Origin: Curtobacterium sp. MR_MD2014
GTDB taxonomy: Bacteria; Actinomycetota; Actinomycetes; Actinomycetales; Microbacteriaceae
Direction of reading: 5' to 3'
Length of the DNA stretch: 64,000 bases
NCBI RefSeq assembly: GCF_000772085.1
Contig: NZ_CP009755.1
Coordinates: 186,001-250,000 of the forward strand
Made by a program: the position numbers and the translations under genes. Each line of letters begins with the position of its first letter. Within the stretch, counting starts at the first letter, position 1. Below, in pieces: positions 49,889 through 58,369 of this stretch. The notes under the pieces are model-generated. The model worked only from the letters and a program-made list of their open reading frames with translations. It made no database searches and was not told the origin of the DNA.

Positions 49889-50707
49889 TCAGGCGCCGTG
49901 TGCCTCCTCGGCGACCGGCTGCCACTCGCGCCACGTCGCGAGCCGCGACTCGTAGTCCTGCTCGGCGATGCCGAGCGGCGCCTTGCCGAAGAAGACGCGC
50001 AGCGGCGGCTGCTCGGCGTCGACGACCTTGAGGATCGCCGAGCGGGTCGCCTCGGGCTTGCCCGGGTCCGATGCGGACGGACGCTTCGAGGCGGCCTCGC
50101 GGACGTCCGCGTAGGCGTCGAGCTCCTCGCTGTGCTTCGAGGACGGACCGGACCAGTCGGTCGAGAAGCCGCCCGGCTCGACGAGGGTGACGGAGACACC
50201 GAACCCCGAGACCTCCTGCGACAGGGACTGGGACAGGCCCTCGAGCGCCCACTTCGACGCGTGGTACGCGCCGACCGTCGGGAACGCGCTGATGCCGCCG
50301 ATGCTCGAGACCTGCACGATGTGGCCCGAGCCCTGCTCGCGCATGATCGGCAGCGCCGCCTGCGTGACCCAGAGCGCGCCGAAGAAGTTCGTCTCGAGCT
50401 GCGCGCGGACCTCGTCCTCGGTGAGCTCCTCGACCATGCCGAAGTGGCCGAAGCCCGCATTGTTCACGACCACGTCGAGCCGGCCGAAGTGCTCCGCGGC
50501 CTGCTGCACCGCAGCGGTGTCGGCGGCCTTGTCGGTGACGTCGAGCCGGATCGCCAGGAAGGTGTCCGGGTACTGCTCGACGAGTGCCTGCACGTCGTCG
50601 GTGTTCCGCGCGGTGCCGGCGACGGAGTCCCCGCGCTCCAGGGCGGCCTCCGCCCACTCGCGGCCGAAGCCCTTCGATGCTCCGGTGATGAACCAGGTCT
50701 TGGCCAT
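49889..50707 (-). CDS. SDR-family oxidoreductase
   Basis: 272 residues: WFITGASKGFGREWAEAAL (about 5-23), ARNTDDV (Arg suggests NADP), VVNNAGFGHFG, VSSIGG with catalytic Ser, YHASK, and VTLVEPGGFSTDW. This is the branch of short-chain dehydrogenases often annotated as retinol- or ketoreductase-like; the substrate is unknown. The C-terminus (PPLRVFFGKAPLGIAEQDYE) is extended as usual in this branch. It is divergent from a second SDR gene at 50837. Confidence 0.85.
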   Translation of the reverse strand: MAKTWFITGASKGFGREWAEAALERGDSVAGTARNTDDVQALVEQYPDTFLAIRLDVTDKAADTAAVQQAAEHFGRLDVVVNNAGFGHFGMVEELTEDEVRAQLETNFFGALWVTQAALPIMREQGSGHIVQVSSIGGISAFPTVGAYHASKWALEGLSQSLSQEVSGFGVSVTLVEPGGFSTDWSGPSSKHSEELDAYADVREAASKRPSASDPGKPEATRSAILKVVDAEQPPLRVFFGKAPLGIAEQDYESRLATWREWQPVAEEAHGA

Positions 50708-50836
50708 TCGCTGCCTCCAGTTGCTGATCGGGTGACCGCGAGCAGGCAACGCCCGTCGCCCGGGTGCGACCTGGGTGCCCGGGTGACACGTGTCCGACTG
50801 GACCGGCACGGAGCAGCTCGCGAGCACCATGGCCCC

Positions 50837-51724
50837 ATGAGCCAGTACGAGAAGCGCGACCCGAACTCCCTCTACCCGAAGCCGCCGTTCCCGAAGCAGG
50901 AGCAGTCCCTGCCGGGTGCCGCGTGGAAGATGGACCCGGAGCCCGACCACGGCGAGCAGAGCTACGTCGGCAAGGAACGGCTGACCGGCTTCCGCGGCAT
51001 CGTGACCGGTGCCGACTCCGGCATCGGCCGCGCCGCCGCCATCGCGATGTCCCGTGAGGGTGCCGACCTCGTCCTCTCCTACCTGCCCGACGAGCAGGAG
51101 GACGCCGAGCAGGTCCGCGACCTCCTCGAGTCCGAGGGGCGCAAGGCCGTCCTCGTCCCCGGGGACATCTCCGACGAGCAGTACTGCAAGGACCTCGTCC
51201 AGAAGGCGGTCGACGAACTCGGCGGGCTCGACACCCTCGTCATGGTCGCCGGTCGCATGGACAGCAACGACGACATCCTGTCGCTGACCACCGAGCACTT
51301 CGACTCGACGTTCAAGACGAACATCTACTCGCTGTTCTGGCTGACGCAGGCCGCAGTGCCGCACCTCGAGCCCGGCTCGACGATCGTCACGACCGGATCG
51401 ATCCAGGCCGCGACCCCGTCGCCCGACAAGATCGACTACGCGATCTCGAAGAGCGCGGTCAAGACCTTCACCGAGGCCGTCGCGCAGCAGCTCGCCCCGA
51501 AGGGCATCCGTGTCAACTCGGTCGCGCCGGGTCCGGTGTGGACGCCGCTGCAGCCCGGGTCCGACGACGCCGAGACGGTGTCGCACTTCGGCGAGCAGTC
51601 GCCGTTCGGCCGCCCCGGCCAGCCGGCCGAGCTCGGAGCCGCGTACGTGCACCTCGTCAGCCCGGAGTCGAGCTACCAGTCCGGCTCGACCATCACGATC
51701 GCCGGCGGGACGCCCGCGTTCTAG
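50837..51724 (+). CDS. SDR-family oxidoreductase (YhdF/YghA general-stress type)
   Basis: 295 residues with a hydrophilic N-terminal extension (NSLYPKPPFPKQEQSLPG) typical of the YhdF/GsPB-like stress dehydrogenases. Cofactor motif GIVTGADSGIGRAAAIAM (about 54-71), VMVAGRM, TTGSIQA and YAISK follow, with the end SGSTITIAGGTPAF. These are induced in general stress in Gram-positive bacteria; the substrate is unknown. It is followed by a dispersed palindrome. Confidence 0.85.
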   Translation: MSQYEKRDPNSLYPKPPFPKQEQSLPGAAWKMDPEPDHGEQSYVGKERLTGFRGIVTGADSGIGRAAAIAMSREGADLVLSYLPDEQEDAEQVRDLLESEGRKAVLVPGDISDEQYCKDLVQKAVDELGGLDTLVMVAGRMDSNDDILSLTTEHFDSTFKTNIYSLFWLTQAAVPHLEPGSTIVTTGSIQAATPSPDKIDYAISKSAVKTFTEAVAQQLAPKGIRVNSVAPGPVWTPLQPGSDDAETVSHFGEQSPFGRPGQPAELGAAYVHLVSPESSYQSGSTITIAGGTPAF

Positions 51725-51739
51725 ACGGCGCTGCAGGAG

Positions 51740-51779
51740 GACGGGAGGCGCGGTGCCAGCTGGCACCGCGCCTCCCGTC
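51740..51779. repeat. Dispersed palindromic element, copy 10
   Basis: A 40-bp perfect palindrome, left half GACGGGAGGCGCGGTGCCAG, centre 51759.5, identical in core to the copy at 35345. It lies 15 bp past the SDR stop and 15 bp before the convergent VOC gene stop. Confidence 0.9.
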
Positions 51780-51793
51780 TGCGGGTCGTCGCG

Positions 51794-52150
51794 TCAGCCC
51801 TGCGGCGGCGAGTACAGCTGCAGGTCGTTGCCCTCACTGTCCTTGAAGGGCACGATCTTGCCCCACGGGTGCTCGCTGACGTCACCCGCGAAGTCGACGC
51901 CCTTGGCCTTGAGATCGGCGACCTCGTCCTCGATGCTGCCGTCCGGCTGGAACGAGACGACCGCGCCGCCGTCGCTCGACGGGCTCGCCGACTCCCGACC
52001 GTTCAGGCCGATGAGCAGCCCGTTCGCGTCGATCTCGCTCCAGTCGTCGTCCTCGCTCTTCACCGTCAGGCCGAGCGCGTCGCGGTAGAACGCGACCGCG
52101 CGCTGCATGTCACTGACCGGTACCCAGACCGCTGCCACTCCGCTTGCCAT
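51794..52150 (-). CDS. VOC-family (glyoxalase-like) protein
   Basis: 118 residues from ATG 52150 with GAGAGGAA upstream. The vicinal oxygen chelate fold shows VAAVWVPVSDMQRAVAFYRD (about 5-24), ANGLLIGLNG, VVSFQPDGSIEDEVADLKAK, and PWGKIVPFKDSEGNDLQLY with the terminal Glu-Asn metal region. The substrate is unknown; close relatives are dioxygenase-like or antibiotic-binding proteins. It is transcribed alone. Confidence 0.8.
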   Translation of the reverse strand: MASGVAAVWVPVSDMQRAVAFYRDALGLTVKSEDDDWSEIDANGLLIGLNGRESASPSSDGGAVVSFQPDGSIEDEVADLKAKGVDFAGDVSEHPWGKIVPFKDSEGNDLQLYSPPQG

Positions 52151-52276
52151 GGTGTTCCTCTCGTCGTGCCGTCTCGTACCCGGCCGACGGTAGGTCGCCT
52201 GGTTGCGTGCGGGCACAGGCGGGGTGGTGTCCCAGTGCTCGGGTGGCAATGTGGGCCGGGACGACGGGAGCAGGAC

Positions 52277-52585
52277 ATGGCTGGTGTGACGCACGTGGTG
52301 CTGGTGCAGTGGGACGCAGCGCGGGACGGGGTCGGCGAGCACGCCGTGCAGGCGGATGCGCTCTGCCGTGACCACCTGCCCCGCATCGATGGGGTGGAGT
52401 CGGTGCACTCCGGTCCGAGCATCAGCACCGAGGGCCTCGAGGGCGGGTTCGACTGGATGCTCACCGTGCGCTTCCGTGACCGCGAGGCGCTCGCCGGGTA
52501 CCTGCCGCACCCGGAGCACCGGCCGGTCGCCGACCACATCGGCGCCGGCAGCAGCCGCGTCGTCGTGTTCGACGTCGAGGACTGA
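52277..52585 (+). CDS. Dabb-family (stress-responsive A/B barrel) protein
   Basis: 102 residues. The ferredoxin-like Dabb fold shows VTHVVLVQWDA (about 4-14), LPRIDGVESVHSGPSIS and FDWMLTVRFRDREALAGYLP, then HPEHRPVADHIG. Such small proteins form dimeric barrels with varied roles, including polyketide cyclisation and stress response; no specific role is readable. GGGAGCAGG precedes the ATG. Confidence 0.75.
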   Translation: MAGVTHVVLVQWDAARDGVGEHAVQADALCRDHLPRIDGVESVHSGPSISTEGLEGGFDWMLTVRFRDREALAGYLPHPEHRPVADHIGAGSSRVVVFDVED

Positions 52586-52691
52586 GCCGGGGACGTCCTC
52601 CGCCGGGCCACGAGCGTCAGGCTGAGCGGTCTCTGATCTGCGCGTGCCGCGCGTGCCGGGCACGGGCGGCTCTCCCTGGGACGATGGGCGG

Positions 52692-53417
52692 ATGAGCACC
52701 GAGCCCGAGCGCCGCCGCAGGAGGGCCGACGTCGTCGGCATCCTCGAGCCGAACCCCCACCCGCTGGCGACCGTCACGATCGGCATCGGGGCCGTGGTCG
52801 TGCTGACGGTGATCGGGTTCTTCCTCGGTTCGGTGGACGCGGGGCTCGCGAAGGCGTTCAACACGCTGCACACCGGCGCGGTCGGTGCGTTCACGACGGC
52901 GGTCTACCACGTCATCAGCCCGGTGCCGGCGATCGCGATCACGTTCGTCGTCGCTGGTGTCATCTGGTGGCGGGCACGGGACCTCCGGCCGGCCCTCGGC
53001 TTCGGCATGACGATCGCGATCACGTGGCTGCCGTCCGCCGTCGTCAAGGAGATCGTCCACCGCGCCCGGCCCGACGTGGCGCTGCTGCCGCACCCGTTCC
53101 CCGTCCAGCCCGACCCCGGGTACCCGAGCGGGCACACGGTCTACATCACGGCGTTCGTGATCGCGCTCGTGTGGGTCGTCCGCGAGACGCGGTGGCACCA
53201 GGTCGCCCGGGTCGCCGGTGTCGTGGCGATCGTGGTCGTGTTCCTGTCGGTCTCGATCGACGCCGTGCACTACCCGACGGACGCGGCGGCCTCGATCCTC
53301 TGGGCGCTGGCGGTCGCGCCGGCGGCCCGGGTGGTGTGGGTCGACTGGGCGATGCCCCGCATCCCGTTCCTCCGCCCGCGTGAGGGTGCCGCGGTACCGC
53401 TCGGGCGCCGCCACTGA
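52692..53417 (+). CDS. PAP2-family membrane phosphatase
   Basis: 241 residues with five or six helices. Phosphatase motifs are KEIVHRARPD (motif 1), PGYPSGHTVY (motif 2, about 150) and VSIDAVHYPTDA (motif 3). In motif 3 the usual Ser-Arg before His is Ser-Val, so one phosphate-binding Arg is missing. Members dephosphorylate lipid phosphates such as phosphatidic acid or undecaprenyl pyrophosphate, with the active site outside the membrane. The substituted Arg may reduce or change activity. Confidence 0.8.
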   Translation: MSTEPERRRRRADVVGILEPNPHPLATVTIGIGAVVVLTVIGFFLGSVDAGLAKAFNTLHTGAVGAFTTAVYHVISPVPAIAITFVVAGVIWWRARDLRPALGFGMTIAITWLPSAVVKEIVHRARPDVALLPHPFPVQPDPGYPSGHTVYITAFVIALVWVVRETRWHQVARVAGVVAIVVVFLSVSIDAVHYPTDAAASILWALAVAPAARVVWVDWAMPRIPFLRPREGAAVPLGRRH

Positions 53418-53443
53418 GCGGCGCACGGCCCCGCGGCCCCACG

Positions 53444-53489
53444 CCGCTACGCCCGGCTGCGCTGCGCTGCGCTGCTACGCCCGGCTGCG
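53444..53489. repeat. Duplicated 15-bp segment at convergent gene ends
   Basis: CTACGCCCGGCTGCG occurs at 53446-53460 and again at 53473-53487, separated by CTGCGCTGCGCTG-type repeats. The second copy encodes the last residues (RRSRA) and stop of the MFS gene, so the first may be a small duplication of that gene end. Confidence 0.5.
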
Positions 53490-54710
53490 CCGCGCCGCCA
53501 CGAGCGCGACGACGGCGACCACGGCGGCCGCGAGCATGACGACCGCGAGCGGCGCCGCCGTGTCCTCGCCCCCGATGCTCACGAGCGGCGACACGAGCGC
53601 CGCGAGCCCGAACTGCAGGGCGCCGAGCACGGCCGAGGCGCTGCCCGCGACCCCGGGGACCGCGCCGAGCGCCAGCGCCGTCGCGTTCCCGAGCACGAGG
53701 CCGAGCGACCCGACCGCCGTGAAGAGCGGCACCGCGAGCCAGAGGACGGGCGCCCCGGTCACGACGAGCAGCGCGAACGCCACGGTGGACGCCACCACGA
53801 GGGCGATGCCGAGCGTCAGGACGCCCTCGACCGAGCGGGTCGCGGTGAGCTTCGCCGACAGGATGCTCACGCCCATCAGCGCGAGTGCGTTCAGACCGAA
53901 GGCGAGCCCGTAGCCGACGGTGTCGAGCCCGAGCATGCCCTGGTACAGGAACGGTGACGCCGAGATGTACGCCATCATCACCGCGAACGCGAAGCCGAAG
54001 ACCGCGGTGTAGCCGACGAAGGTCCGCGACCTCAGGGCCCGCAGCGGGGAACCGGACGCCACGCGCTCGGCCCGGAGCGCGTCACGCCGCGAGCGCAGGT
54101 GCGTCTCCCGAACGACGGCGAGCACGGCGACGAGCATCAGCACCGACAGGCCGAGCACGATCGTCAGCAGTCCGCGCCACCCGATCGGTCCGGTGAGCAG
54201 ACCGCCGAGGAGCGGTGCCACCACGGGCGCGACCCCGCCGACGATCATCATGAGCGAGAAGGCGCGGGCGGCGGGCTTGCCGGTCGCCAGGTCGGAGATC
54301 ACGGCGCGGCCGATCACCATGCCGGCCGCCCCGCCGAGGCCCTGCAGCAGCCGTGCGACGACGAGCACCGCCACGTTCGGCGCGAGCACCGCTGCGGCGC
54401 TCGCGAGGACGCAGAGCGCGGCGCCGGCGAGGAGCGGGGGCACGCGGCCGAAACGGTCCGACAGCGGCCCGAACACGAGCTGCCCCGCGGTCACACCGAC
54501 CAGGAACGCCGTCAGGGTGAGCTGCACGGTCGTCGCCGAGGCGGACAGCTCCGTGGTCATCCGCGGGAACGCCGGCAGGTAGAGGTCGGTCGCGAAGGGC
54601 GCGACCGCGCTGAGCAGGCCGAGCACGAGCAGCAGGGGAGTCGTGATGCCCGTGGGGCGGGTGGAGGGCGTCGCCGTGGTGGCGCGGATGGATCCGGTGT
54701 CCGTCGTCAT
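53475..54710 (-). CDS. Bcr/CflA-type multidrug MFS exporter
   Basis: 411 residues with 12 helices. MFS motif A is LVFGPLSDRFGRVPPLL (about 77-93), ATDLYLPAFP at the end of helix 1 is the Bcr/CflA signature, and GxxxGPxxGG appears as APVVAPLLGGLLTG. It exports drugs or amino acids using the proton gradient. The ATG at 54710 is directly preceded by a GTTATG/CATAAC dyad and is divergent from a MarR gene, which should repress it. Confidence 0.85.
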   Translation of the reverse strand: MTTDTGSIRATTATPSTRPTGITTPLLLVLGLLSAVAPFATDLYLPAFPRMTTELSASATTVQLTLTAFLVGVTAGQLVFGPLSDRFGRVPPLLAGAALCVLASAAAVLAPNVAVLVVARLLQGLGGAAGMVIGRAVISDLATGKPAARAFSLMMIVGGVAPVVAPLLGGLLTGPIGWRGLLTIVLGLSVLMLVAVLAVVRETHLRSRRDALRAERVASGSPLRALRSRTFVGYTAVFGFAFAVMMAYISASPFLYQGMLGLDTVGYGLAFGLNALALMGVSILSAKLTATRSVEGVLTLGIALVVASTVAFALLVVTGAPVLWLAVPLFTAVGSLGLVLGNATALALGAVPGVAGSASAVLGALQFGLAALVSPLVSIGGEDTAAPLAVVMLAAAVVAVVALVAARRSRA

Positions 54711-54711
54711 G

Positions 54712-54750
54712 GTTATGAAACCATAACTCATCGTCGCTGGACGGTACAGT
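54712..54750. promoter_or_regulatory. MarR operator and leaderless promoter
   Basis: GTTATG AAAC CATAAC (54712-54727) is a perfect 6-4-6 dyad that begins 2 bp before the MFS start codon. On the plus strand TACAGT (54745-54750) is a -10-like box 6 nt before the MarR ATG, implying a leaderless MarR mRNA. Confidence 0.6.
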
Positions 54751-54756
54751 GACGCC

Positions 54757-55197
54757 ATGGCACCAGCGGTCTCCGACGACGCCCTTGCCGAGTTCGCCGA
54801 CGTCGTCCTGCGCATCGGTCGCGAGGTCGACCCACACGGCCCGCACGCGCTCGACATCGTCCCGCTGACCGGCACCGAGGCGCTCGTGATGCGCTGGGTG
54901 CACCGGAACCCGGGTGCGTCCCCGAGTGCCGTGGCCGACGCCACGGCGCTGCAGCGCAGCAACTGCAGCGTCGCGCTCCGCTCGCTCGTCGCAAAGGGCA
55001 TGGTCGAGCGCCGCACCGACCCGGGCGACGCCCGGACCGTGCAGCTGCACCCCACCGCCCTCGCCCACGACAGCATCGCGCGGTTGCACGCGCACTGGGC
55101 GGGCCGGCTCCGCGCCGCCCTCGGTGGCGACGACAGCGGCCTCGGCGCCGCGGCTGACCTGCTGGCACGCATCGACGACGGCCTGCGACGCGGCTGA
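54757..55197 (+). CDS. MarR-family transcriptional regulator
   Basis: 146 residues with the MarR layout: LTGTEALVMRWVHRNPGASP (about 37-56), recognition helix ATALQRSNCSVALRSLVAKG, and wing MVERRTDPGDARTVQLHPT with the conserved DxR. It is divergent from the Bcr/CflA exporter and most likely its repressor, acting at the dyad 54712-54727. A single Cys in the recognition helix (SNCS) could make it redox-sensitive; this is inference. Confidence 0.85.
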   Translation: MAPAVSDDALAEFADVVLRIGREVDPHGPHALDIVPLTGTEALVMRWVHRNPGASPSAVADATALQRSNCSVALRSLVAKGMVERRTDPGDARTVQLHPTALAHDSIARLHAHWAGRLRAALGGDDSGLGAAADLLARIDDGLRRG

Positions 55198-55200
55198 CGA

Positions 55201-55244
55201 CGGCCGGGAGGCGCGTGGCGGCCCCGCCACGCGCCTCCCGGCCG
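55201..55244. repeat. Dispersed palindromic element, copy 11 (variant core)
   Basis: Perfect 21-bp arms, the left one containing CGGCCGGGAGGCGCGTGGCG (55201-55221 overall) and the right one at 55224-55244, around a 2-nt centre. It keeps GGGAGGCGCG but has compensated changes in the core. It lies 3 bp after the MarR stop. Confidence 0.85.
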
Positions 55245-55245
55245 A

Positions 55246-55414
55246 CCCGTGGCAGGTCCCGACCCCGCGTGCCGTCCGGACGGGCTTGGTACCCTGGAGG
55301 GACACAACAGCAAGCAGTGTGTATCTACCGGCCGTCGGCCCCACCGACGGACAGCGGCGGCACCCGATGGGCCCGCCGCCGGATCAGGCCGGGCCCCAGA
55401 AGGCACACCCCCTC
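55246..55414 (+). promoter_or_regulatory. Leader region of the second MFS gene
   Basis: This 169-bp gap contains imperfect dyads ACACAACAG/GTGTGT (about 55303-55323) and GGGCCC/GGGCCC flanking GCCGCCGGATCAGGCC (55368-55396). A short in-frame leader from ATG 55368 runs into the MFS gene. The structure suggests a folded 5' leader, possibly an attenuator, but no known riboswitch is recognised. Confidence 0.3.
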
Positions 55415-56653
55415 ATGCTCCAACCTCGACGCTCCGACGCGTCCCTCGTCTCCCTCGCCGGTCGGTGGTACTTCCCGATCGCGTTCATCGCCCGTCTGCC
55501 CTTCGCGATGATGGTCGTCGGTGTCCTCACCCTCGTCGTCGCGTCCCGTGACTCCGTCGCCCTCGGCGGCATCAACTCCGCCTTCGTCGGCATCGGCTCG
55601 GCGATCTTCGGGCCGCTCGTCGGTGCGGCCGCCGACCGCTTCGGCCAGCGGGCCGTCCTCGTCCCCGTCGGACTCGCGAACGCCGTCCTGCTCGGCGTCC
55701 TGCCGATCGTGGTCGCGAGCACCGCGCCCGACCTCGCGGTCCTGGCGATGTCGTTCCTGATCGGCGCGACCGCACCGCAGGTCGCCCCGATGTCCCGCAC
55801 GCGACTCGTGGCGATCATCCGCCAGCGCATGTCCCCGGCACGCCGCGACAAGGTCTTCAGCGGCACGATGGCGTACGAGTCGGCCGCGGACGAGACCGTC
55901 TTCATCGTCGGACCGTTCCTGGTCGGCCTGCTCGCGAGCACGATCGCGCCGTGGGTGGCCGTCGCCGGTGCGTCGGTACTGACCTTCGTCTTCGTCACCG
56001 CCTTCGCGCTGCACCCGACCGGCGCCCTCGTCGTCGGTGGGCCGGCACAGGAGACGCGCGCCCCGGCCCGGCAGCTGCTCCGTCCGCGACTCCTCGTGGT
56101 CGTCGTCGGGATCCTCGGCATCGGCCTCTTCTTCGGGTCGACGCTGACCTCGCTGACGGCCTTCACGGAACAGCAGGGCGAGGCGTCCCAGGCCGGCCTG
56201 CTGTACGGCGTGATGGGGATCGGATCCGCCGCACTCGCACTCGGATCGGCGGCGTTCCCACAGCGGTTCGGTGTCACCTGGCGCTGGCTCGTGTTCGGGG
56301 TCGTGCTGCTGGGCGGCGCGATCGCCTTCAGCCGAGCGGACTCCGTCGTGGCGGTCGTCCTCGTGCTCGGGATCATGGGCATCGGTATCGGCCCGACGCT
56401 CGTCGCGCAGTACAGCCTGGGATCGGACCGGTCGCCCGTCGGCCGTTCGGCGACCACGATGACGATCCTCGGCTCGGCGGTCATCGTCGGACAGTCGGTC
56501 GCGTCGGCCGTGGTCGGCGAGGTCGCCGAGCGTGCGGGCACCGGTGCCGCGATGGCGTTCCCCGCGTACGCTGCCGCGCTGGTCGTCGTCGCTGCCGTGG
56601 CGGACCTCCTGCTCGCCCGCCGCGAGGGCGCTCCGGCGGCCGCGACCGCCTGA
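55415..56653 (+). CDS. MFS transporter
   Basis: 412 residues with 12 helices. Helix 1 follows LAGRWYFPIAFIARLPFAMM (about 11-30), the loop 2-3 motif is LVGAAADRFGQRAVLVPV, and QVAPMSRTRLVA plus AYESAADETVFIVGPFL are typical of the ProP/LfrA-like actinobacterial efflux group. The substrate is unknown. The start is ATG 55415 (MLQPRRSD), preferred over the leader ATG at 55368 because homologues usually begin near the first helix; AGAAGG lies 11 nt upstream. Confidence 0.8.
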   Translation: MLQPRRSDASLVSLAGRWYFPIAFIARLPFAMMVVGVLTLVVASRDSVALGGINSAFVGIGSAIFGPLVGAAADRFGQRAVLVPVGLANAVLLGVLPIVVASTAPDLAVLAMSFLIGATAPQVAPMSRTRLVAIIRQRMSPARRDKVFSGTMAYESAADETVFIVGPFLVGLLASTIAPWVAVAGASVLTFVFVTAFALHPTGALVVGGPAQETRAPARQLLRPRLLVVVVGILGIGLFFGSTLTSLTAFTEQQGEASQAGLLYGVMGIGSAALALGSAAFPQRFGVTWRWLVFGVVLLGGAIAFSRADSVVAVVLVLGIMGIGIGPTLVAQYSLGSDRSPVGRSATTMTILGSAVIVGQSVASAVVGEVAERAGTGAAMAFPAYAAALVVVAAVADLLLARREGAPAAATA

Positions 56654-56701
56654 GCCGGTCGCCGCGCGCCGTCGGTCGCCGCTCGGTGCAGGCTGGACTG
56701 C

Positions 56702-57673
56702 ATGCGCATCCTCGTCCTCGGCGGCACCGCCTGGCTCGGCCGGACCGTCGTGCAGCACGCCCTCGACACCGGCCACGACGTCACGTGCGTCGCGCGCGGC
56801 TCGGACGTCCCCACCGGCGCCCGACTCGTGCGGGCCGACCGGGACCGCGACGACGCCCTGACCGGGGTCGCCAGCGAGCGATGGGACGCGGTCGTCGACG
56901 TCTCCCGCACCCCGGAGCACGTCCGTCGCGCAGCCCGTGACCTCGAGCCCGTCGCCGACCGGTACGTCCTCGTGTCGACCGTGAGCGTCTACGCCTCGCA
57001 GGCCGAGCGCGGTGCCGACGAGCACGCCGCCGTGCTCGAGCCGTCGGACGACCCCGCCGACTACGGCGCTGCGAAGGTGGCGTGCGAACGTGCGGTCCTC
57101 GACGCCTTCGGCCCCGAGCGCGCCTCGATCGCGCGGGCCGGGCTCGTCGGCGGACCGGGCGACCACACCGGACGTTCCGGCTACTGGCCGTGGCGGTTCG
57201 CCCGTGCCGCCGTGACCGGCCGTCCGGTGGTGGTCCCTGCGCGCACGGATCGACCCACCTCGGTGATCGACGTCCGCGACCTGGCGGGCTGGCTCGTCGG
57301 AGCGGCCGAGGGCGGACGGGCGGGCGTCCACGACGTCCCCGGCGAGGTCGTCACGCTGGGTCAGCACCTCGAGGCAGCACGGGCCGCAGCGGGCGGGGAC
57401 GTCCCGGTCGTGGCGCTGTCGGACGAGGTGCTCCTCGCGCGTGGGGTGGCTCCCTGGGCGGGGGAGCGGTCCCTGCCGCTGTGGATACCCGACGACGACC
57501 ACCAAGGCATGAACGACCGCCCGGCGGACCGCGCGCGTGCAGCAGGTTTGGCACGGAGGCCACTCGTCGAGACGCTGGCGGACACGCTCGCGTGGGAGCA
57601 GCTCCAGCCGGTCCACCCGCACGGCGCCGGCCTCTCGGACGACGACGAGGCTGCCGTCCGCGCCGCCGGGTGA
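56702..57673 (+). CDS. NAD(P)-dependent epimerase/reductase-like protein (extended SDR)
   Basis: 323 residues. The N-terminus is MRILVLGGTAWLGRTVVQHA (about 1-20), a GxxGxxG-type nucleotide site (GGTAWLG). The active-site Ser is in LVSTVSVYA and Tyr-x3-Lys in YGAAKVACE. PTSVIDVRDLAGWLV and GVHDVPGEVVTLGQHL are typical of the reductase group annotated NAD-dependent epimerase. The substrate is unknown. It is convergent with the Mrp operon, whose last stop is 2 bp away. Confidence 0.8.
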   Translation: MRILVLGGTAWLGRTVVQHALDTGHDVTCVARGSDVPTGARLVRADRDRDDALTGVASERWDAVVDVSRTPEHVRRAARDLEPVADRYVLVSTVSVYASQAERGADEHAAVLEPSDDPADYGAAKVACERAVLDAFGPERASIARAGLVGGPGDHTGRSGYWPWRFARAAVTGRPVVVPARTDRPTSVIDVRDLAGWLVGAAEGGRAGVHDVPGEVVTLGQHLEAARAAAGGDVPVVALSDEVLLARGVAPWAGERSLPLWIPDDDHQGMNDRPADRARAAGLARRPLVETLADTLAWEQLQPVHPHGAGLSDDDEAAVRAAG

Positions 57674-57674
57674 C

Positions 57675-58031
57675 TCAGTCCTCGGTGTCGTCGACCAGCA
57701 GGTCCTCGTGCCGGTAGTCGTTCGACCGCAGCCCGGCACGCGCGATCATGTGGGTCGACACCGGCACCAGGAAGAGCTGGAACACGAGCACCGGCAGCAC
57801 GACCCAGAACGCCGTCCAGGTCCACACCGCCACGACGATCGCGGCCAGGGCGAGCGCCAACCCGAGCACCTGCGGCTTCGCCATCGCGTGCAGCCGGACG
57901 AGGGGGTCCCGGAACCGGACTATGCCCACGGCGGCGCCGAACGACAGCCCCGCGGCGAGGAGCATCAGCACGAGGGCGATCCACGCACGGACGCCGGCCC
58001 CGTCGACGAAGGACTGCAGGATCTCGATCAC
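57675..58031 (-). CDS. mrpG: Mrp Na+/H+ antiporter subunit G
   Basis: 118 residues with three helices: ALVLMLLAAGLSFGAAVGIV (about 17-36), FRDPLVRLHAMAKPQVLGLA (the MrpG signature DxLxRLHAxxK) and HMIARAGLRS. It is a small essential subunit of the Mrp complex. The ATG overlaps the mrpF stop. It is the last gene of the operon. Confidence 0.9.
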   Translation of the reverse strand: MIEILQSFVDGAGVRAWIALVLMLLAAGLSFGAAVGIVRFRDPLVRLHAMAKPQVLGLALALAAIVVAVWTWTAFWVVLPVLVFQLFLVPVSTHMIARAGLRSNDYRHEDLLVDDTED

Positions 58032-58369
58032 TTCGACTCCTCCTCGGCGGCGTGCTCCGGCGTGGTCACGTCGATCCCCTCGTCGGACGGGTCCGACGAG
58101 GGCGTGACGATCCGTGCGACGGCGATGGTCGCGAAGACGCTCGTCGCCGCGATGACGACCAGCACCGGGACGGCGGTCAGGTCGCGCCGGACCACCATCG
58201 CCGCGGCGATCACCACGAGCGCGGTGGTGAGCACCATGTCGGAGCCGATCATCCGGTCGAGGATCGTCGGTCCGCGGACGATCCGCCCGACGGCCAGCGC
58301 GAGCGTGGCGCCGAGCAGGACGAGCACGAGCGCGATCCCGACGGCCATGACGACGACCGCGGCGCTCAC
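58028..58369 (-). CDS. mrpF: Mrp Na+/H+ antiporter subunit F
   Basis: 113 residues with three helices and the MrpF signature GPTILDRMIGSDMVLT (about 33-48), then RRDLTAVPVLVVIAATSVFA. The C-terminus (DEGIDVTTPEHAAEEESK) is acidic and somewhat longer than the usual 90-residue protein. Overlaps mrpE and mrpG by 4 nt each. Confidence 0.9.
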   Translation of the reverse strand: MSAAVVVMAVGIALVLVLLGATLALAVGRIVRGPTILDRMIGSDMVLTTALVVIAAAMVVRRDLTAVPVLVVIAATSVFATIAVARIVTPSSDPSDEGIDVTTPEHAAEEESK

